Positions 7,848 to 17,713 of a DNA stretch of 64,000 nt are shown here, piece after piece. The DNA is from Actinomadura spongiicola (GTDB lineage Bacteria; Actinomycetota; Actinomycetes; Streptosporangiales; Streptosporangiaceae). The notes under the pieces are model-generated. The model saw nothing but the letters and a program-made list of their open reading frames with translations, searched no databases and had not been told where the DNA came from. The stretch lies in assembly GCF_003432485.1 (NCBI RefSeq), contig NZ_QVNQ01000010.1:124001-188000 (forward strand). The letters run 5' to 3'. Position 1 is the stretch's first letter. Each line of letters begins with the position of its first letter. The position numbers were made by a program, and so were the translations under genes.

Positions 7848-9298
7848 CGAGTGACCTCCAGGAGGTGCTTGCCGCGGGCGTCCCGCTCCACCGGGATGGG
7901 GTAGACGCCGTCGAAGCACGCCCGGCACAGGTTGTCCTTGGCGATGTGGGACGCGGAGATCAGTTCGTCCAGGGAGATGAAGCCGAGGGAGTCGGCGCCG
8001 ATGGAGTCGCGGATCCCCTCCACCGACAGGTTCCCGGCGATCAGTTCGGCGCGGGTGGCGAAGTCGATGCCGTAGAAGCAGGGCCAGGAGACGGGCGGGC
8101 TGGAGATCCGCACATGGACCTCGGTGGCCCCGGCGTCCCGCAGCATCGCGACGATCGCGCGCTGGGTGTTGCCGCGGACGATCGAGTCGTCCACCACGAC
8201 CAGCCGTTTGCCCTCGATCGCCTCGCGGAGCGGGTTCAGTTTGAGGCGGATGCCGAGCTGGCGGATAGTCTGGGACGGCTGGATGAACGTCCGGCCGACG
8301 TAGGAGTTCTTCACCAAGCCCTGGCCGTAGGGGATGCCGGACGCCTCCGCGTAGCCGATCGCGGCCGGTGTCCCGGACTCCGGCGTCGGGATGACCATGT
8401 CGGCCTCGACTGGATGCTCGCGGGCCAGGCGGCGGCCGACCTCGACGCGGGTGGCCTGGACGCTGCGTCCGGCGATCGTCGTGTCGGGTCGCGCCAGGTA
8501 GACGTACTCGAACAGGCAGCCCTTCGGACGGGCTTCGGCGAACCGTTCGGACCGCACCCCGTCGCCGTCGATCGCGACCAGTTCGCCCGGCTCGATCTCG
8601 CGGACGAAGCGGGCGCCGACGATGTCGAGACCGGCGGTCTCGGACGCCACGACCCAGCCGCGGTCCTCCAGGGAGCCGAGGACGAGCGGGCGGATGCCCT
8701 CCGGGTCGCGGGCCGCGTACAGCGTTCCCTCGTCCATGAAGGCCAGCGAGAACGCGCCGCGGGTGGCGGGGAGGATCTGCCGCGCGGCGGCCAGGGCGCC
8801 GCCGTCGCCGTGGGTGGCGAGCAGGGCCGTGAGGACCTCGGTGTCGGTCGTCGCGGTGAGCACGCCCGGTTCGAGCCGTTCCGCCAGTTCCGGGGTGTTG
8901 ATCAGGTTGCCGTTGTGGACGAGCGCCAGCCCGCCCGCGTCCGACGACCGGAAGGTGGGCTGCGCGTTCTCCCACGTGGACGAGCCCGTCGTGGAGTAGC
9001 GGCAGTGGCCCACGGCGATGTGGCCGCGGAGTGTGTTCAGCACGGACTCGTCGAAGACCTGGGCGACGAGGCCCATGTCCTTGAACACGACGATGCGGGA
9101 GCCGTCGCTGACGGCGATCCCGGCGGACTCCTGCCCGCGGTGCTGGAGTGCGTACAGACCGTAGTATGTGAGCTTGCTCACTTCTGCCCGGGACGCCTGG
9201 TCCGCGGGGACCCAAACGCCGAAGACCCCGCAAGCGTCTTGCGGGGGGCGATCGGTGGGATCGATGTCGTGGCTCAGACGTCCGTCGCGGAGAGGCAC
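7844..9298 (-). CDS. purF: Amidophosphoribosyltransferase (first committed purine step)
   Basis: 484 residues. Transfers the glutamine amide to PRPP to give phosphoribosylamine. A short propeptide precedes Cys23 (DACGVFGVW), the N-terminal nucleophile exposed by processing. Then come the class II glutamine amidotransferase domain (HRGQESAGIA, HNGNLINTPEL) and the phosphoribosyltransferase domain with the PRPP loop VVVDDSIVRGNT (about residue 350). C-terminal cysteines (LCRACFDGVYP) agree with a Fe-S cluster form. GTG 9298 gives the conserved beginning known from Streptomyces; there is no ribosome site, and a promoter sits directly upstream, so the mRNA is probably leaderless. First gene of purF-purM. 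Confidence 0.96.
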   Translation of the reverse strand: MPLRDGRLSHDIDPTDRPPQDACGVFGVWVPADQASRAEVSKLTYYGLYALQHRGQESAGIAVSDGSRIVVFKDMGLVAQVFDESVLNTLRGHIAVGHCRYSTTGSSTWENAQPTFRSSDAGGLALVHNGNLINTPELAERLEPGVLTATTDTEVLTALLATHGDGGALAAARQILPATRGAFSLAFMDEGTLYAARDPEGIRPLVLGSLEDRGWVVASETAGLDIVGARFVREIEPGELVAIDGDGVRSERFAEARPKGCLFEYVYLARPDTTIAGRSVQATRVEVGRRLAREHPVEADMVIPTPESGTPAAIGYAEASGIPYGQGLVKNSYVGRTFIQPSQTIRQLGIRLKLNPLREAIEGKRLVVVDDSIVRGNTQRAIVAMLRDAGATEVHVRISSPPVSWPCFYGIDFATRAELIAGNLSVEGIRDSIGADSLGFISLDELISASHIAKDNLCRACFDGVYPIPVERDARGKHLLEVTR

Positions 9299-9305
9299 GT
9301 GCTTC

Positions 9306-9334
9306 AGTCTAGATGCCGGGTTCACCTGCTCGAA
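9306..9334 (-). promoter_or_regulatory. Likely leaderless promoter of purF-purM
   Basis: On the minus strand: TAGACT (9311-9306) as -10, seven bases before the GTG start of purF, with TTCGAG (9334-9329) as a weak -35 at a 17-bp spacing. The distance puts transcription start on or next to the start codon. Confidence 0.55.
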
Positions 9335-9426
9335 TCGGCGGTATCTCCTTAACGGACCTTTACCCCGCGGAACCACGCGCATCAGGGGACGCGGGGGACT
9401 CTGGTGACCGACACGTGGAGGACCAC

Positions 9427-9795
9427 ATGACGCTGCCCGGGTACCAGACGTATTCGCCTCCCGCTCCGCCCAGGCGGAGCACGCTGGCGAGGTCATCTCA
9501 GGTGCTCGGAATCGCCGGGCTGGTGGGGCTCGTCCTGTGCCTGGTGGGAATGATCCCGGCTCTGGTCGGGGTCGTGCTCGGGGCGGTGTCCCTGGTGCGG
9601 CGGGAGGGGGATCGGCGTCCCGCGATCGTGGGCGTCGTCTGTTCGTCCTTGGCTCTCGCCGTCGGCGCGGCGGCGCTCTTCGTGCTGTTGAGCAAGGCGG
9701 CCCAGTGTGGGGACGAGACCCGGTACCCGGACGACACGTCCCGCCGCAACTGCGTCGAGCGCGAGTTCCCCTTCGCCCAGGCTGACAGGACCTAG
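9427..9795 (+). CDS. Small membrane protein, DUF4190-like
   Basis: 122 residues: a Pro/Tyr-rich cytosolic N-terminus (YQTYSPPAPP), two hydrophobic helices (about 28-58 and 66-92), and a short outer tail with two cysteines (AAQCGDET, RRNCVERE). This is the plan of DUF4190 proteins, common in actinobacteria, role unknown. ATG 9427 has GGAGG five bases upstream. Divergent from purF; ends 4 bp from the convergent SCP-like gene. Confidence 0.78.
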   Translation: MTLPGYQTYSPPAPPRRSTLARSSQVLGIAGLVGLVLCLVGMIPALVGVVLGAVSLVRREGDRRPAIVGVVCSSLALAVGAAALFVLLSKAAQCGDETRYPDDTSRRNCVEREFPFAQADRT

Positions 9796-9799
9796 AGCG

Positions 9800-10264
9800 T
9801 CAGGTGGGTTCGGCGACTGCTCGGTCGACGGGCAGTGGGAGATGGCCTGACAGGTCCGCGCGGGCTCCGCTGGCACGGACCCGGCCGTCCTCGACGGCGT
9901 CGTTCCAGTACAGGCGGCCCGTGGCCAGCCCGATCCACGTCGCGGCGTCCATCTCCACCACATTCGGGGGTGTGCCCCGGGTATGGTGCGGCCCGTCGAT
10001 GCATTGGACGGCGGCGTAAGGAGGAACGCGAACCTCCACCGAACGGCCGGGCGCCAGCTCGGCGAGCCGGTCGAGCAGGAACCGCACCGCTCCCTTCACG
10101 ACCGGACGGGACGGTTCGGCCTCGCCCGCCTCCATTCCGGCTAGGACGGTGTCCAGGGCCGCGCGACGCAGCTCGGCGGGTTCGTCGGCGCCCGTGTACG
10201 GCGGCAGTCCGAGCGCGGCGCGCTGTTCGTTCAGAACGGAGAGGGTGAGCGGTGTTCGCGACAC
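9800..10264 (-). CDS. Sterol-carrier-protein-like (bacterial SCP_3 type) protein
   Basis: 154 residues, soluble. It follows the bacterial SCP pattern: basic phosphate/lipid-facing [33 protein letters not shown], then [24 protein letters not shown] near the C-terminus, equal to the W-x-x-L-x-G-R signature of SCP-2-like folds. Homologues stand next to purF in Streptomyces as I recall. Presumed binder of a hydrophobic ligand; the ligand is unknown. ATG 10264 has no strong ribosome site. Confidence 0.75.
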   Translation of the reverse strand: MSRTPLTLSVLNEQRAALGLPPYTGADEPAELRRAALDTVLAGMEAGEAEPSRPVVKGAVRFLLDRLAELAPGRSVEVRVPPYAAVQCIDGPHHTRGTPPNVVEMDAATWIGLATGRLYWNDAVEDGRVRASGARADLSGHLPLPVDRAVAEPT

Positions 10265-10437
10265 GTCCCGACGCTACCCGGTCGCGGTGATGGAGCGGGC
10301 CGGTGCCACCATTGCCCCCGTGATACCGCGCAGACGGTAGAAAGGGACCCCGGTGCCAGGCCAGGGGGCGGCCTCGGGAAGTAGAGGAGAACGGGGAGGC
10401 CGTGGACGCCGTCCCGGAGAACACGGAGGTTCGTCAG

Positions 10438-12336
10438 ATGCCCGAGGCGCTGCCTCTGCAGCCGGGTGACCCGCGAAGACTCGGCGCCTTCGAGGTCACG
10501 GGGCGGCTCGGCGTGGGCGAGCAGGGCACCGTCTTCCTCGGCAGGGACCCGTCGGGCGGCCCCGTCGCCGTGAAGGTCCTGCATGTGCGGCTCAGCGGCG
10601 AGCCCGCCGCCAGATCACGGTTCGCGGACGCGTTCGCCTCCGCCCGGAAGGTCTCCGGCTTCTGCACGGCCGCCATCGTTCACGCCGATGTGGAAGGCGA
10701 CCGTCCCTACGTGGTGAGCCAGTGGGTGGACGGACCGTCCCTCCAGCAACTCGTGGACGAGGAAGGCCCACGCGGCGGCGCCGTCGTCGAACGTGTGGCC
10801 GTCGGTACAGCGGTCGCTCTCGCCGCCGTTCACCGTGCGGGCGCGCTCCATCACAGCCTGAAGCCCGGAAACATCCTTCTGGGACGGGACGGGCCGCGGC
10901 TGTGCGATTTCGGCATCGCCCAAGCGCTGGAGGCCGTGAACGCCTCCTTCAGCGGGCACATGACCGAGGACCCGTCCTACAAGGCACCCGAGCAGCTGCG
11001 CGGCTCGGGAAGCGGCCAGGCCGTGGACGTGTTCGCCTGGGCGTCGACGCTTCTGTTCGCCGCCACCGGCGCCCCACCGTTCGGCGACGGTTCGCCGTCC
11101 GAGGTGATGCAGCGGATCGTATACGACGACGCGGACCTGTCGAAGGTCCCCGATACGCTCCGGGACATTCTGGCCGGTGCTCTGGCCAAGGACCCGGACG
11201 ACCGTCCGACGGCAAGGCAGCTCCTCGAACGGCTCTTGGACGAGAAAGCTCCGCTCGCCGGTCGCATGCCGCCCACCATGGTCGACGAAGGCCGCGCGCT
11301 CGCGTCCGGGCAACCCGCACCACAGACCGCACCGAACCCCGCGCCAACGATTCCGCCGACGCAACTGCCGCGAACGCCGATGGGAGCTCCGCCCCACCCG
11401 ACGCCCGCCGGTCCGGGGCCCGCGCCGTCCACGCCGCACGCGTTCACCCCGAGCCCGCCGAGCCCGTCAGGACCCGCCCCGGGCACGCCACCTGATCCGG
11501 GGGCCGCCTCCACGCCGTCCATCCCACTGCTGGGGAAGCTTTCCCGCATGCGGCGGCCGCGCCCTGAACCTAGGCCGGAACCCGGGCCGTCCCCCGCCGA
11601 CCTGGACCCGACGGCCTTCGAGGAAACCGCGGCCTTCCATGCACTGGGCGAGAACGACCCGCCCCGCCCCGCCCAGCCAGACCGGATCGACGAGACCACG
11701 AAGCTCGACCCGATCGCCGTCGACCGAACGGCCACGTTCGACGCCGTCGACCTGAACGAGAACAACAGCACCGAATCGGCACCGCACCTCATCCCAGGAC
11801 TCGTACCCGGCCACGACGACGACGGGCAGAGCCAGTCGCCGTTCGCGTCCCTCGCGCGGATGCGGCGCCCCAGCAACCACGTGCTCGGTGTGGCGCTGTC
11901 CCTGTTCATCGGCGTCGGTGTCGGCATCGCCATCATCGCGCTGGTGCTGTGGCCCCAACTCCGCGCCGACGACGACCCACCGCCCGACCACGCGAACGCC
12001 TCGGACAACCGTCCGGTGACGACCATCCCGTCAGCGTTCGAAGGGACATGGAAGGGGACGATGGTCAACACCAACCGCAACGTCTCCTTCCCCCTGGAAG
12101 TCACGTTCACGTCCGGCGGAACCACGGGCCGCGTGTTCTACCCGAGAGAGCGGTGCAACGGCACGGTCACACTGACCCGGGGTACCGAGAGCGCGCTGAA
12201 GATGTCCCTGTCCGTAGGGAAGCCGTGCACGTCCGGGGTCGTCGAGATCACCCGGCAACCGGACGGGACCGTCCAGTACACATGGAGCAGGCCCGGCACG
12301 AACCTCGGTTACGGAGGCCGTCTGAACCGAGGCTGA
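10438..12336 (+). CDS. Membrane Ser/Thr protein kinase homologue lacking the HRD aspartate
   Basis: 632 residues. N-terminal PknB-type kinase domain (about 15-275): glycine loop LGVGEQGTVFLG, ATP-binding lysine K46 in VAVKVL, DFG at 157-159. The catalytic loop reads HHSLKPGN instead of HRDLKPxN, so the proton-accepting Asp is Ser140. Then a long Pro/Thr/Ser-rich linker with repeated TAxFxAL-type acidic-Thr motifs (FEETAAFHAL, DRTATFDAV), a single membrane helix (about 483-505) and a roughly 120-residue extracellular domain of beta character with two cysteines. ATG 10438 has GGAGG eight bases upstream; GTG 10402 is an alternative. Either an inactive signalling kinase or an active variant; the substitution decides for caution. 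Confidence 0.85.
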   Translation: MPEALPLQPGDPRRLGAFEVTGRLGVGEQGTVFLGRDPSGGPVAVKVLHVRLSGEPAARSRFADAFASARKVSGFCTAAIVHADVEGDRPYVVSQWVDGPSLQQLVDEEGPRGGAVVERVAVGTAVALAAVHRAGALHHSLKPGNILLGRDGPRLCDFGIAQALEAVNASFSGHMTEDPSYKAPEQLRGSGSGQAVDVFAWASTLLFAATGAPPFGDGSPSEVMQRIVYDDADLSKVPDTLRDILAGALAKDPDDRPTARQLLERLLDEKAPLAGRMPPTMVDEGRALASGQPAPQTAPNPAPTIPPTQLPRTPMGAPPHPTPAGPGPAPSTPHAFTPSPPSPSGPAPGTPPDPGAASTPSIPLLGKLSRMRRPRPEPRPEPGPSPADLDPTAFEETAAFHALGENDPPRPAQPDRIDETTKLDPIAVDRTATFDAVDLNENNSTESAPHLIPGLVPGHDDDGQSQSPFASLARMRRPSNHVLGVALSLFIGVGVGIAIIALVLWPQLRADDDPPPDHANASDNRPVTTIPSAFEGTWKGTMVNTNRNVSFPLEVTFTSGGTTGRVFYPRERCNGTVTLTRGTESALKMSLSVGKPCTSGVVEITRQPDGTVQYTWSRPGTNLGYGGRLNRG

Positions 12337-12543
12337 ACCGGTCCCGTACAGAAGAAGTGGCTGAACCGCCTTGTCCACAAGGGGACGCTGTGAGTCGCGT
12401 CACGTAAGATGGCTCGGCTCCCAGGAAGCGACCGGGCTTCTCGCGCTTCGCCCCGTCCCACTGATCTCTGGGGTTTAACCTTGGCGAGGCACAAACGGCA
12501 CTTTGATGTCCATTGACCTACGGCAGTGACGAGAGGAGTACAC

Positions 12544-13512
12544 GTGGAGACCCCCGCCTCCGCACGCCGGCGCCGTGGCAGACGCGCCGGTCTGGCTCTC
12601 GTGGCCTTCGCCACGGCACTGCCGTTCATCGGCACCGCCACCCCGTCCGCCGCGGCTCCACCCGCCCTCGCCGCCCTCTCCGCCTACGCCGCCGACCCGG
12701 GTGACAGCAAGAAGTTCCAGCAGCTCAACCGGCAGATCGAGAAGCTCGACAAGGAGTACGGCGGCGACCTGGCCAAGCTGAAGGACGCCCAGTACGCCGC
12801 GAGGAAGTCGCTCCAGAAGTCCCAGGACCTCCAGCAGGACCTCCTCGAAGCACGCGACCTCGTCGCCCAGCTCGCCGCGACCCAGTACATGATGAACGGC
12901 GAGGACCCCACGGTCACGTTCGTGACCGACGCGAACCCGAGCGACCTGCTCAGCAACGCCACCCTGGTCAGCCATCTGGCCCAGAACAAGGCCGGACGGG
13001 TCAAGCAGATTCAGAAGCTCGTCCAGGACGAACTCCAGGCCCGCAGGCAGGCCGAGCAGAAGATGGCGCAGCTGAAGAAGGAGATCAAGGACCTGCTCAG
13101 CCGGAAGGCCGAGATCAAGGCCCTGGTCAAGCGCTACAAGCCCGAGTCGCCGAGCATCGGCATGGGCGGCGTCACCCCCCGCATGCTCCGGGCCAAGAAC
13201 ACCATCGACCTGGAGACCGGCCCGTTCCCCGTGATCGGCTGCACCCGCCCCGGCGACCCGCAGGACCACGGCACCGGCCGCGCCTGCGACTTCATGGTCA
13301 CGACCGGCGGCGCGATGGCCACGGGCAGCGCCCAGTCAAAGGGCGACGCGGCCGCCCAGTACGCGATCACCCACGCGCGTTCCCTCGGCATCAAGTACGT
13401 CATCTGGCGGCAGCGCATCTACGACATGCGCAGCCCCGGCTGGCGCATGATGGAGAACCGCGGCGGAACGACCGCGAACCACTACGACCACGTCCACATC
13501 TCGGTCTTCTAG
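12544..13512 (+). CDS. Secreted coiled-coil protein with a C-terminal DUF6861/ARB_07466-like domain
   Basis: 322 residues. Signal peptide (basic start, hydrophobic core to about residue 38, SAAAPPA). Then a long charged coiled coil (about 55-205, e.g. KFQQLNRQIEKLDKEYGGDL), of the kind that precedes peptidoglycan hydrolase domains. The C-terminal part (about 215-322) has GCTRPGDPQDHGTGRACDFMV and ends WRMMENRGGTTANHYDHVHISVF. The His/Asp pattern resembles a zinc D-Ala-D-Ala peptidase fold, so a cell-wall role is likely, but no activity is proven. GTG 12544 has AGGAG five bases upstream. Gap 12337-12543 holds only a possible -10 (TAAGAT, near 12405). Confidence 0.82.
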   Translation: METPASARRRRGRRAGLALVAFATALPFIGTATPSAAAPPALAALSAYAADPGDSKKFQQLNRQIEKLDKEYGGDLAKLKDAQYAARKSLQKSQDLQQDLLEARDLVAQLAATQYMMNGEDPTVTFVTDANPSDLLSNATLVSHLAQNKAGRVKQIQKLVQDELQARRQAEQKMAQLKKEIKDLLSRKAEIKALVKRYKPESPSIGMGGVTPRMLRAKNTIDLETGPFPVIGCTRPGDPQDHGTGRACDFMVTTGGAMATGSAQSKGDAAAQYAITHARSLGIKYVIWRQRIYDMRSPGWRMMENRGGTTANHYDHVHISVF

Positions 13513-13527
13513 CTGTATTTTTTGCGG

Positions 13528-13703
13528 CCCGGCCCACTCCGCTCGCCTGGCGGCTCGCTACGTGACCGTCCCTGGGCGAACGCGCATCGCTTCGCGATCC
13601 ACCCGGCTGTGTTGATCGCAGACCCGGCCCACTCCGCTCGCCTGGCGGCTCGCAACGTGACCGTCCCTGGGCGAACGCGCATCGCTTCGCGATCCACCCG
13701 GCT
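13528..13703. repeat. Tandem direct repeat, two 81-bp copies
   Basis: 13528-13608 and 13623-13703 are identical but for one base (T/A at unit position 34) and are separated by 14 bp. The unit contains the words CGCTCGCC and TTCGCGATCC and small palindromes; after the second copy the alternating words go on to about 13730. It follows the stop of the secreted protein and lies in a 549-bp gap (13513-14061) with no supported gene. The rest of the gap holds the purL terminator at 13979-14009 and nothing else that I recognise. Confidence 0.85.
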
Positions 13704-13978
13704 ACGCTCGCCTTCGGCTTCGCTGCGCCGGGCGGGTAACGCGTTCGGCGGGGGCTGAGGCCACTGTGTTCGATGGCCATGGAGGACTGGAACGGCCACC
13801 TCAAGCTGGGACGGCCCCCACCGTCTCGTCCGGCGGAGAACGGCCCGGGACAGCGCCGGAACGGCGGACTTTCCGCAGGCCGTGATTTCGCTATCAGAAC
13901 TCGGTCCACTGACCGGCATGCGCCCGGACAATCGGGGCGGTTCGGAGCTCGGTTCTCGGGTCGGCATATGCCTGCGCG

Positions 13979-14009
13979 AAGGGCGTCCCTCAGGGTTGAG
14001 GACGCCCTT
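13979..14009 (-). terminator. Hairpin terminator of the purS-purL region
   Basis: Perfect 10-bp stem AAGGGCGTCC / GGACGCCCTT with an 11-nt loop, 50 nt after the purL stop. The TTT on the + side makes it usable from both strands. Confidence 0.75.
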
Positions 14010-14061
14010 TCGCGTTCTTGCGTGGTCGCCGCGTCGATTTGGTGAGCGCGGACGTTGGGGG

Positions 14062-17000
14062 TCAGTCGGCGTAGCTGGGGAGCATGCGCTCGTGGGCCTC
14101 GCGGAGCTCGTGCAGCGGGATGCTGAACAGCTCCTGCTGGTCGCCCTCCGGGGCGCGGCCCGTGACGGTCAGCGCGTCGCCGCCCGCCACGCCGAGCTGC
14201 GCGACGGGGACGCCCGCCGACTCGCACAGCGCCGCCAGGCGCGCCTCCGCGCCCGGGGTGACGACGACCATGGCGCGGGCCACCGACTCGCTGAACAGCG
14301 CCGTGAACGGGTCGCCCGGCAGCGTGATCCTGGCGCCGAGCCCGCCGCGCAGGCACGACTCCACCAGCGTCTGCGACAGGCCGCCGTCCGACAGGTCGTG
14401 GACGGCGGTGACCAGCCCGTCCCGGATGGCGCTCACCATCACCGACGCCAGCGCCGCCTCCGCCTTCAGGTCCACCAGCGGCGGCAGGCCGCCCAGGTGC
14501 CCGTAGACGACATGCGCCCACTCCGACCCGCCGAACTCCTCGCGGGTCTCGCCGAGCAGCGCGATCGTCGCGCCGTCGGTGGTGAGGGACATGTTCACGC
14601 GGCGGCGCACGTCGTCGTGGACGCCGAGGACGCCGACGACCGGGGTCGGGTTGATCGCCGTGGTGCCGGTCTGGTTGTAGAAGCTGACGTTGCCGCCCGT
14701 GACGGGGATGCCGAGGTACTGGCAGCCGTCCGCCAGGCCCTCGACCGCGCGGGCGAACTGCCACATGACGCCCGGGTCCTCCGGGGAGCCGAAGTTGAGG
14801 CAGTTGGTCACGGCCAGGGGCCGCGCGCCGGTGGCGGCGACGTTCCGGAACGCCTCGGACAGCGCGAGCTGCGCGCCCGCGTACGGGTCGAGCCGGGTGT
14901 ACCGGCCGTTCCCGTCCAGGGACAGCGCGATGCCCAGCCCCGACTCGTCGTCGATGCGGACCACGCCCGCGTTCTCCGGCATCGCGAGCACGGTGTTGCC
15001 CAGTACGTAGCGGTCGTACTGGGAGGTCACCCACGTCTTGCTCGCGAGGTTCGGCGACCCGGCCAGCCACAGCACGGTGCGGCGCAGCTCGTCGCCGTTG
15101 GACGGACGGGTGAGGCGCCCCGGCGTGTCCGACTGGAGGGCCCCGAGGTCCTGCGGCGGCTCCAGCGGACGCTGGTACACCGGACCCTCGTCGACGGCGG
15201 TCACCGGCGGGATGTCGACGATCGTCTCACCGCGCCACGTCATGACCAGCCTGCGCGTGTCGGTGACCGACCCGATGACGGTCGCCGGGATCTCCCAGCG
15301 GGCGCAGATCTCCAGGAAGCGGTCGACCTTGCCCGGCTCCACCACCGCCATCATCCGCTCCTGCGACTCGCTCATGAGGATCTCCTCGGGGAGGAGCGTC
15401 TCGTCGCGAAGCGGAACGAGGTCGAGGTCGATGTGCATGCCGCCCGTACCGGCCGCGGCCAGCTCCGTCGTCGCGCACGACACCCCGGCCGCGCCGAGGT
15501 CCTGGATGCCGACGACGAGGTCCTCGCCGAACAGCTCCAGACAACACTCGATCAGCAGCTTCTCCATGAACGGGTCGCCGACCTGAACGGACGGCCGCTT
15601 CTTCTGCGACTCCTCGTCGAACGTCGCCGACGCGAGGACGGACGCGCCGCCGATGCCGTCAGGGCCGGTGGTCGCGCCGAAGAGGATCACCTTGTTGCCG
15701 GGGCCGGGGGCCACGGCGCGCTTGATGTCCTCGTGCTTCATCACACCGACGCACAGCGCGTTCACCAGCGGGTTCTGTTCGTAGCAGGCGTCGAAGGCCG
15801 TCTCACCGCCGATGTTGGGCAGGCCGAGCGAGTTGCCGTAGCCGCCGATGCCCGCGACGACACCCGGCAGGACGCGCTGGGTGTCCGGCGCGTCCGCCGG
15901 GCCGAACCGCAGCGAGTCCATGACGGCGATCGGCCGCGCGCCCATCGACATGATGTCGCGGACGATCCCGCCGACGCCGGTCGCCGCGCCCTGGTAGGGC
16001 TCCACGTACGACGGGTGGTTGTGCGACTCCACCTTGAAGGTGACCGCCCAGCCCTGGCCGATGTCCACGACCCCGGCGTTCTCCCCCATGCCGACCAGCA
16101 GCTTGTCGGTCTTCGGGGCCTTGTCGCCGAACTGGCGCAGATGCACCTTGGAGCTCTTGTACGAGCAGTGCTCGCTCCACATCACCGAGTAGATCGCCAG
16201 CTCCGACGACGTCGGACGGCGCCCGAGGATGTTGCGGACGCGCTGGTACTCCTCGTCGTTCATGCCCAGCTCGACGTACGGCAGCGGACGCTCCGGAGAC
16301 GCCGCGGCGATCGCGACGGTGTCCGTGCCGGAGTAGGCCGGCGCGCCCGCGCCGATCGCGGGCTGCGAACCCGGTCCGGCGCCGATCGCGGGCCGCTGCC
16401 CCGCGCCGGACCCGACCGCGGGCCGGGGGCCGTCGCCGGGGCCGAGGGCGGGCTGCGGTCCCGTGCCGAGGTGGACGGTGGGCTGAGGCCCCGTCCCCTG
16501 GCCCAGAGCGTGCTGGGGGCCTGTGCCGCGCCCGATCGCGGGCAGCGGACCGGTACCGGGCCGCTCGGGCGGGACGAACGGTTGCGGGCCGGTGTTCGGG
16601 CCGACGGTGGGCTGCGGGCCCGTGCCAGGGCCGACCACCTGTAGCGGCCCCGTGCCGGGCGGCACGGCGGGCAGCGGACCCGTCCCACGTCCGACCGGAG
16701 GCTGCGGGCCGGTATTCGGGCCGACCTGGGGCTGTGGGCCCGTACCGGGGGACACGGCCGGCAGCGGACCCGTGCCGGGGCCGACCGGGGGCTGCGGGCC
16801 GGTGTGCGGCCCGACCTGCGGCTGCGGGCCGGTGTTGGGGCCCACGGTGGGTAGTGGGCCCGTGCCCAACCCCACGGTGGGCTGCGGACCCGTGCCGGGG
16901 CCGACCTGAGGCTGCGGCCCGGTGTTCGGGGCGACCTGAGGTTTCGGGCCGACGGCGGGCTGCGGGCCTGTGCCAGGCCCGACCTGAGGTTGCGGGCCGG

Positions 17001-17664
17001 TGTTCGGGCCGACGGTGGGGAGTGGGCCCGTGCCCAAGCCCACAGTGGGTTGCGGGCCCGTGTTAGGGCCGACCACCGGGAGCGGACCCGTGCCCGGGGG
17101 GACGGTGGGCAGCGGGCCCGTTCCGTGTCCGACCTGGGGTTGCGGGCCGGTGTTCGGGCCGACCGGAGGCTGTGGGCCCGTGTTCGGGTCCAGGGGGGAT
17201 TGGGGAGCGGGCGGAGGCACCGGCGGTGTGGTGAAGCCGTTCGTGTCGGGAGGGGTGGGCGCCGCGTCCGCAACGGTGGACGACGGGTCGCCGGAGGCGC
17301 GTTCCTCGGCGAGGGCGCGGGCGAACTCCTGGTCGGGCCGCTCAACGGTGCCGCCGGGAAGGGGCGGGAGGGCCAGGGCCGCCGCCGCGTTGAGCGCCGC
17401 CTGGACGGCCGGGTCGACCTGGATGACCGGCTCCGCGGGGGCGACCGGCACCGGCTGCGGCACCGGCTGCGGCTGCGCGGCGCCCGGGGGGGCGGGCTTG
17501 GCCTCTTCGAGCATGGCCTCGAATGCCTGGGTCACCGAGGGGTCGACCGGCTGAAGCTCCGGATCGTCGGCGTCGGACTTCAGTTCGCCGAGCCACTCCA
17601 TCGAGGGCTCGTCCGAGGACTCCTGGGTCGCTCGCCCGGCAGGGTGGGACCGTTGCTCGCTCAT
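14062..17664 (-). CDS. purL: FGAM synthase large subunit PurL with a giant repeat-built N-terminal extension
   Basis: 1200 residues where about 740-770 are usual. The catalytic part starts near residue 460 ([21 protein letters not shown]468) and is complete: [45 protein letters not shown], the second-half metal/ATP motifs and [17 protein letters not shown]. It makes FGAM from FGAR, ATP and ammonia supplied by PurQ, with PurS. Residues 1-155 are Ala/Pro/Glu-rich, and residues 157-440 are some 27 units of about ten residues (consensus [10 protein letters not shown]). One frame runs through without interruption. ATG 17664 has AAGGAG five bases upstream, a far better start than anything near the core, so the extension is very probably translated. 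Confidence 0.93.
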   Translation of the reverse strand: MSEQRSHPAGRATQESSDEPSMEWLGELKSDADDPELQPVDPSVTQAFEAMLEEAKPAPPGAAQPQPVPQPVPVAPAEPVIQVDPAVQAALNAAAALALPPLPGGTVERPDQEFARALAEERASGDPSSTVADAAPTPPDTNGFTTPPVPPPAPQSPLDPNTGPQPPVGPNTGPQPQVGHGTGPLPTVPPGTGPLPVVGPNTGPQPTVGLGTGPLPTVGPNTGPQPQVGPGTGPQPAVGPKPQVAPNTGPQPQVGPGTGPQPTVGLGTGPLPTVGPNTGPQPQVGPHTGPQPPVGPGTGPLPAVSPGTGPQPQVGPNTGPQPPVGRGTGPLPAVPPGTGPLQVVGPGTGPQPTVGPNTGPQPFVPPERPGTGPLPAIGRGTGPQHALGQGTGPQPTVHLGTGPQPALGPGDGPRPAVGSGAGQRPAIGAGPGSQPAIGAGAPAYSGTDTVAIAAASPERPLPYVELGMNDEEYQRVRNILGRRPTSSELAIYSVMWSEHCSYKSSKVHLRQFGDKAPKTDKLLVGMGENAGVVDIGQGWAVTFKVESHNHPSYVEPYQGAATGVGGIVRDIMSMGARPIAVMDSLRFGPADAPDTQRVLPGVVAGIGGYGNSLGLPNIGGETAFDACYEQNPLVNALCVGVMKHEDIKRAVAPGPGNKVILFGATTGPDGIGGASVLASATFDEESQKKRPSVQVGDPFMEKLLIECCLELFGEDLVVGIQDLGAAGVSCATTELAAAGTGGMHIDLDLVPLRDETLLPEEILMSESQERMMAVVEPGKVDRFLEICARWEIPATVIGSVTDTRRLVMTWRGETIVDIPPVTAVDEGPVYQRPLEPPQDLGALQSDTPGRLTRPSNGDELRRTVLWLAGSPNLASKTWVTSQYDRYVLGNTVLAMPENAGVVRIDDESGLGIALSLDGNGRYTRLDPYAGAQLALSEAFRNVAATGARPLAVTNCLNFGSPEDPGVMWQFARAVEGLADGCQYLGIPVTGGNVSFYNQTGTTAINPTPVVGVLGVHDDVRRRVNMSLTTDGATIALLGETREEFGGSEWAHVVYGHLGGLPPLVDLKAEAALASVMVSAIRDGLVTAVHDLSDGGLSQTLVESCLRGGLGARITLPGDPFTALFSESVARAMVVVTPGAEARLAALCESAGVPVAQLGVAGGDALTVTGRAPEGDQQELFSIPLHELREAHERMLPSYAD
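16345..17195 (-). repeat. 30-bp minisatellite inside purL (about 27 decapeptide units)
   Basis: Units of 30 bp encode G-P/x-G/N-T-G-P-Q/L-P-x-V. Two units differ in length: a shortened one (GPKPQV) and a longer one ([13 protein letters not shown]). Variants alternate between a QP and an LP type ([10 protein letters not shown] next to [10 protein letters not shown]), which suggests growth by duplication of two-unit blocks. The last three units near 16345-16440 have drifted. The array keeps the reading frame throughout. Predicted structure: disordered, polyproline-II-like. Confidence 0.9.
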
Positions 17665-17713
17665 GCGTTCTCCTTGTGGGGGACGACCCCCCACGTCCCC
17701 CGGTTCACTGCGC

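Noticed and set aside
12337-12543. Possible cyclic-di-AMP (ydaO-type) riboswitch before the secreted coiled-coil gene
   Set aside because: Such switches often precede wall-hydrolase genes, but I could not find the conserved pairing or core words.
13773-14045. Open frame of 90 codons in the gap before the purL terminator
   Set aside because: No ribosome site, no recognisable composition, and it covers the terminator hairpin.
16261-16263. Internal start of purL at the ATG of the MNDEEY core
   Set aside because: No ribosome site, and it would cut the conserved residues before it; the ATG at 17664 has an excellent site.
13882-16644. 920-codon open frame on the + strand opposite purL
   Set aside because: It mirrors the repeat-bearing purL frame; its long opening is a consequence of high GC and codon bias, and its composition (Arg/Asp/Val-rich) is not protein-like.
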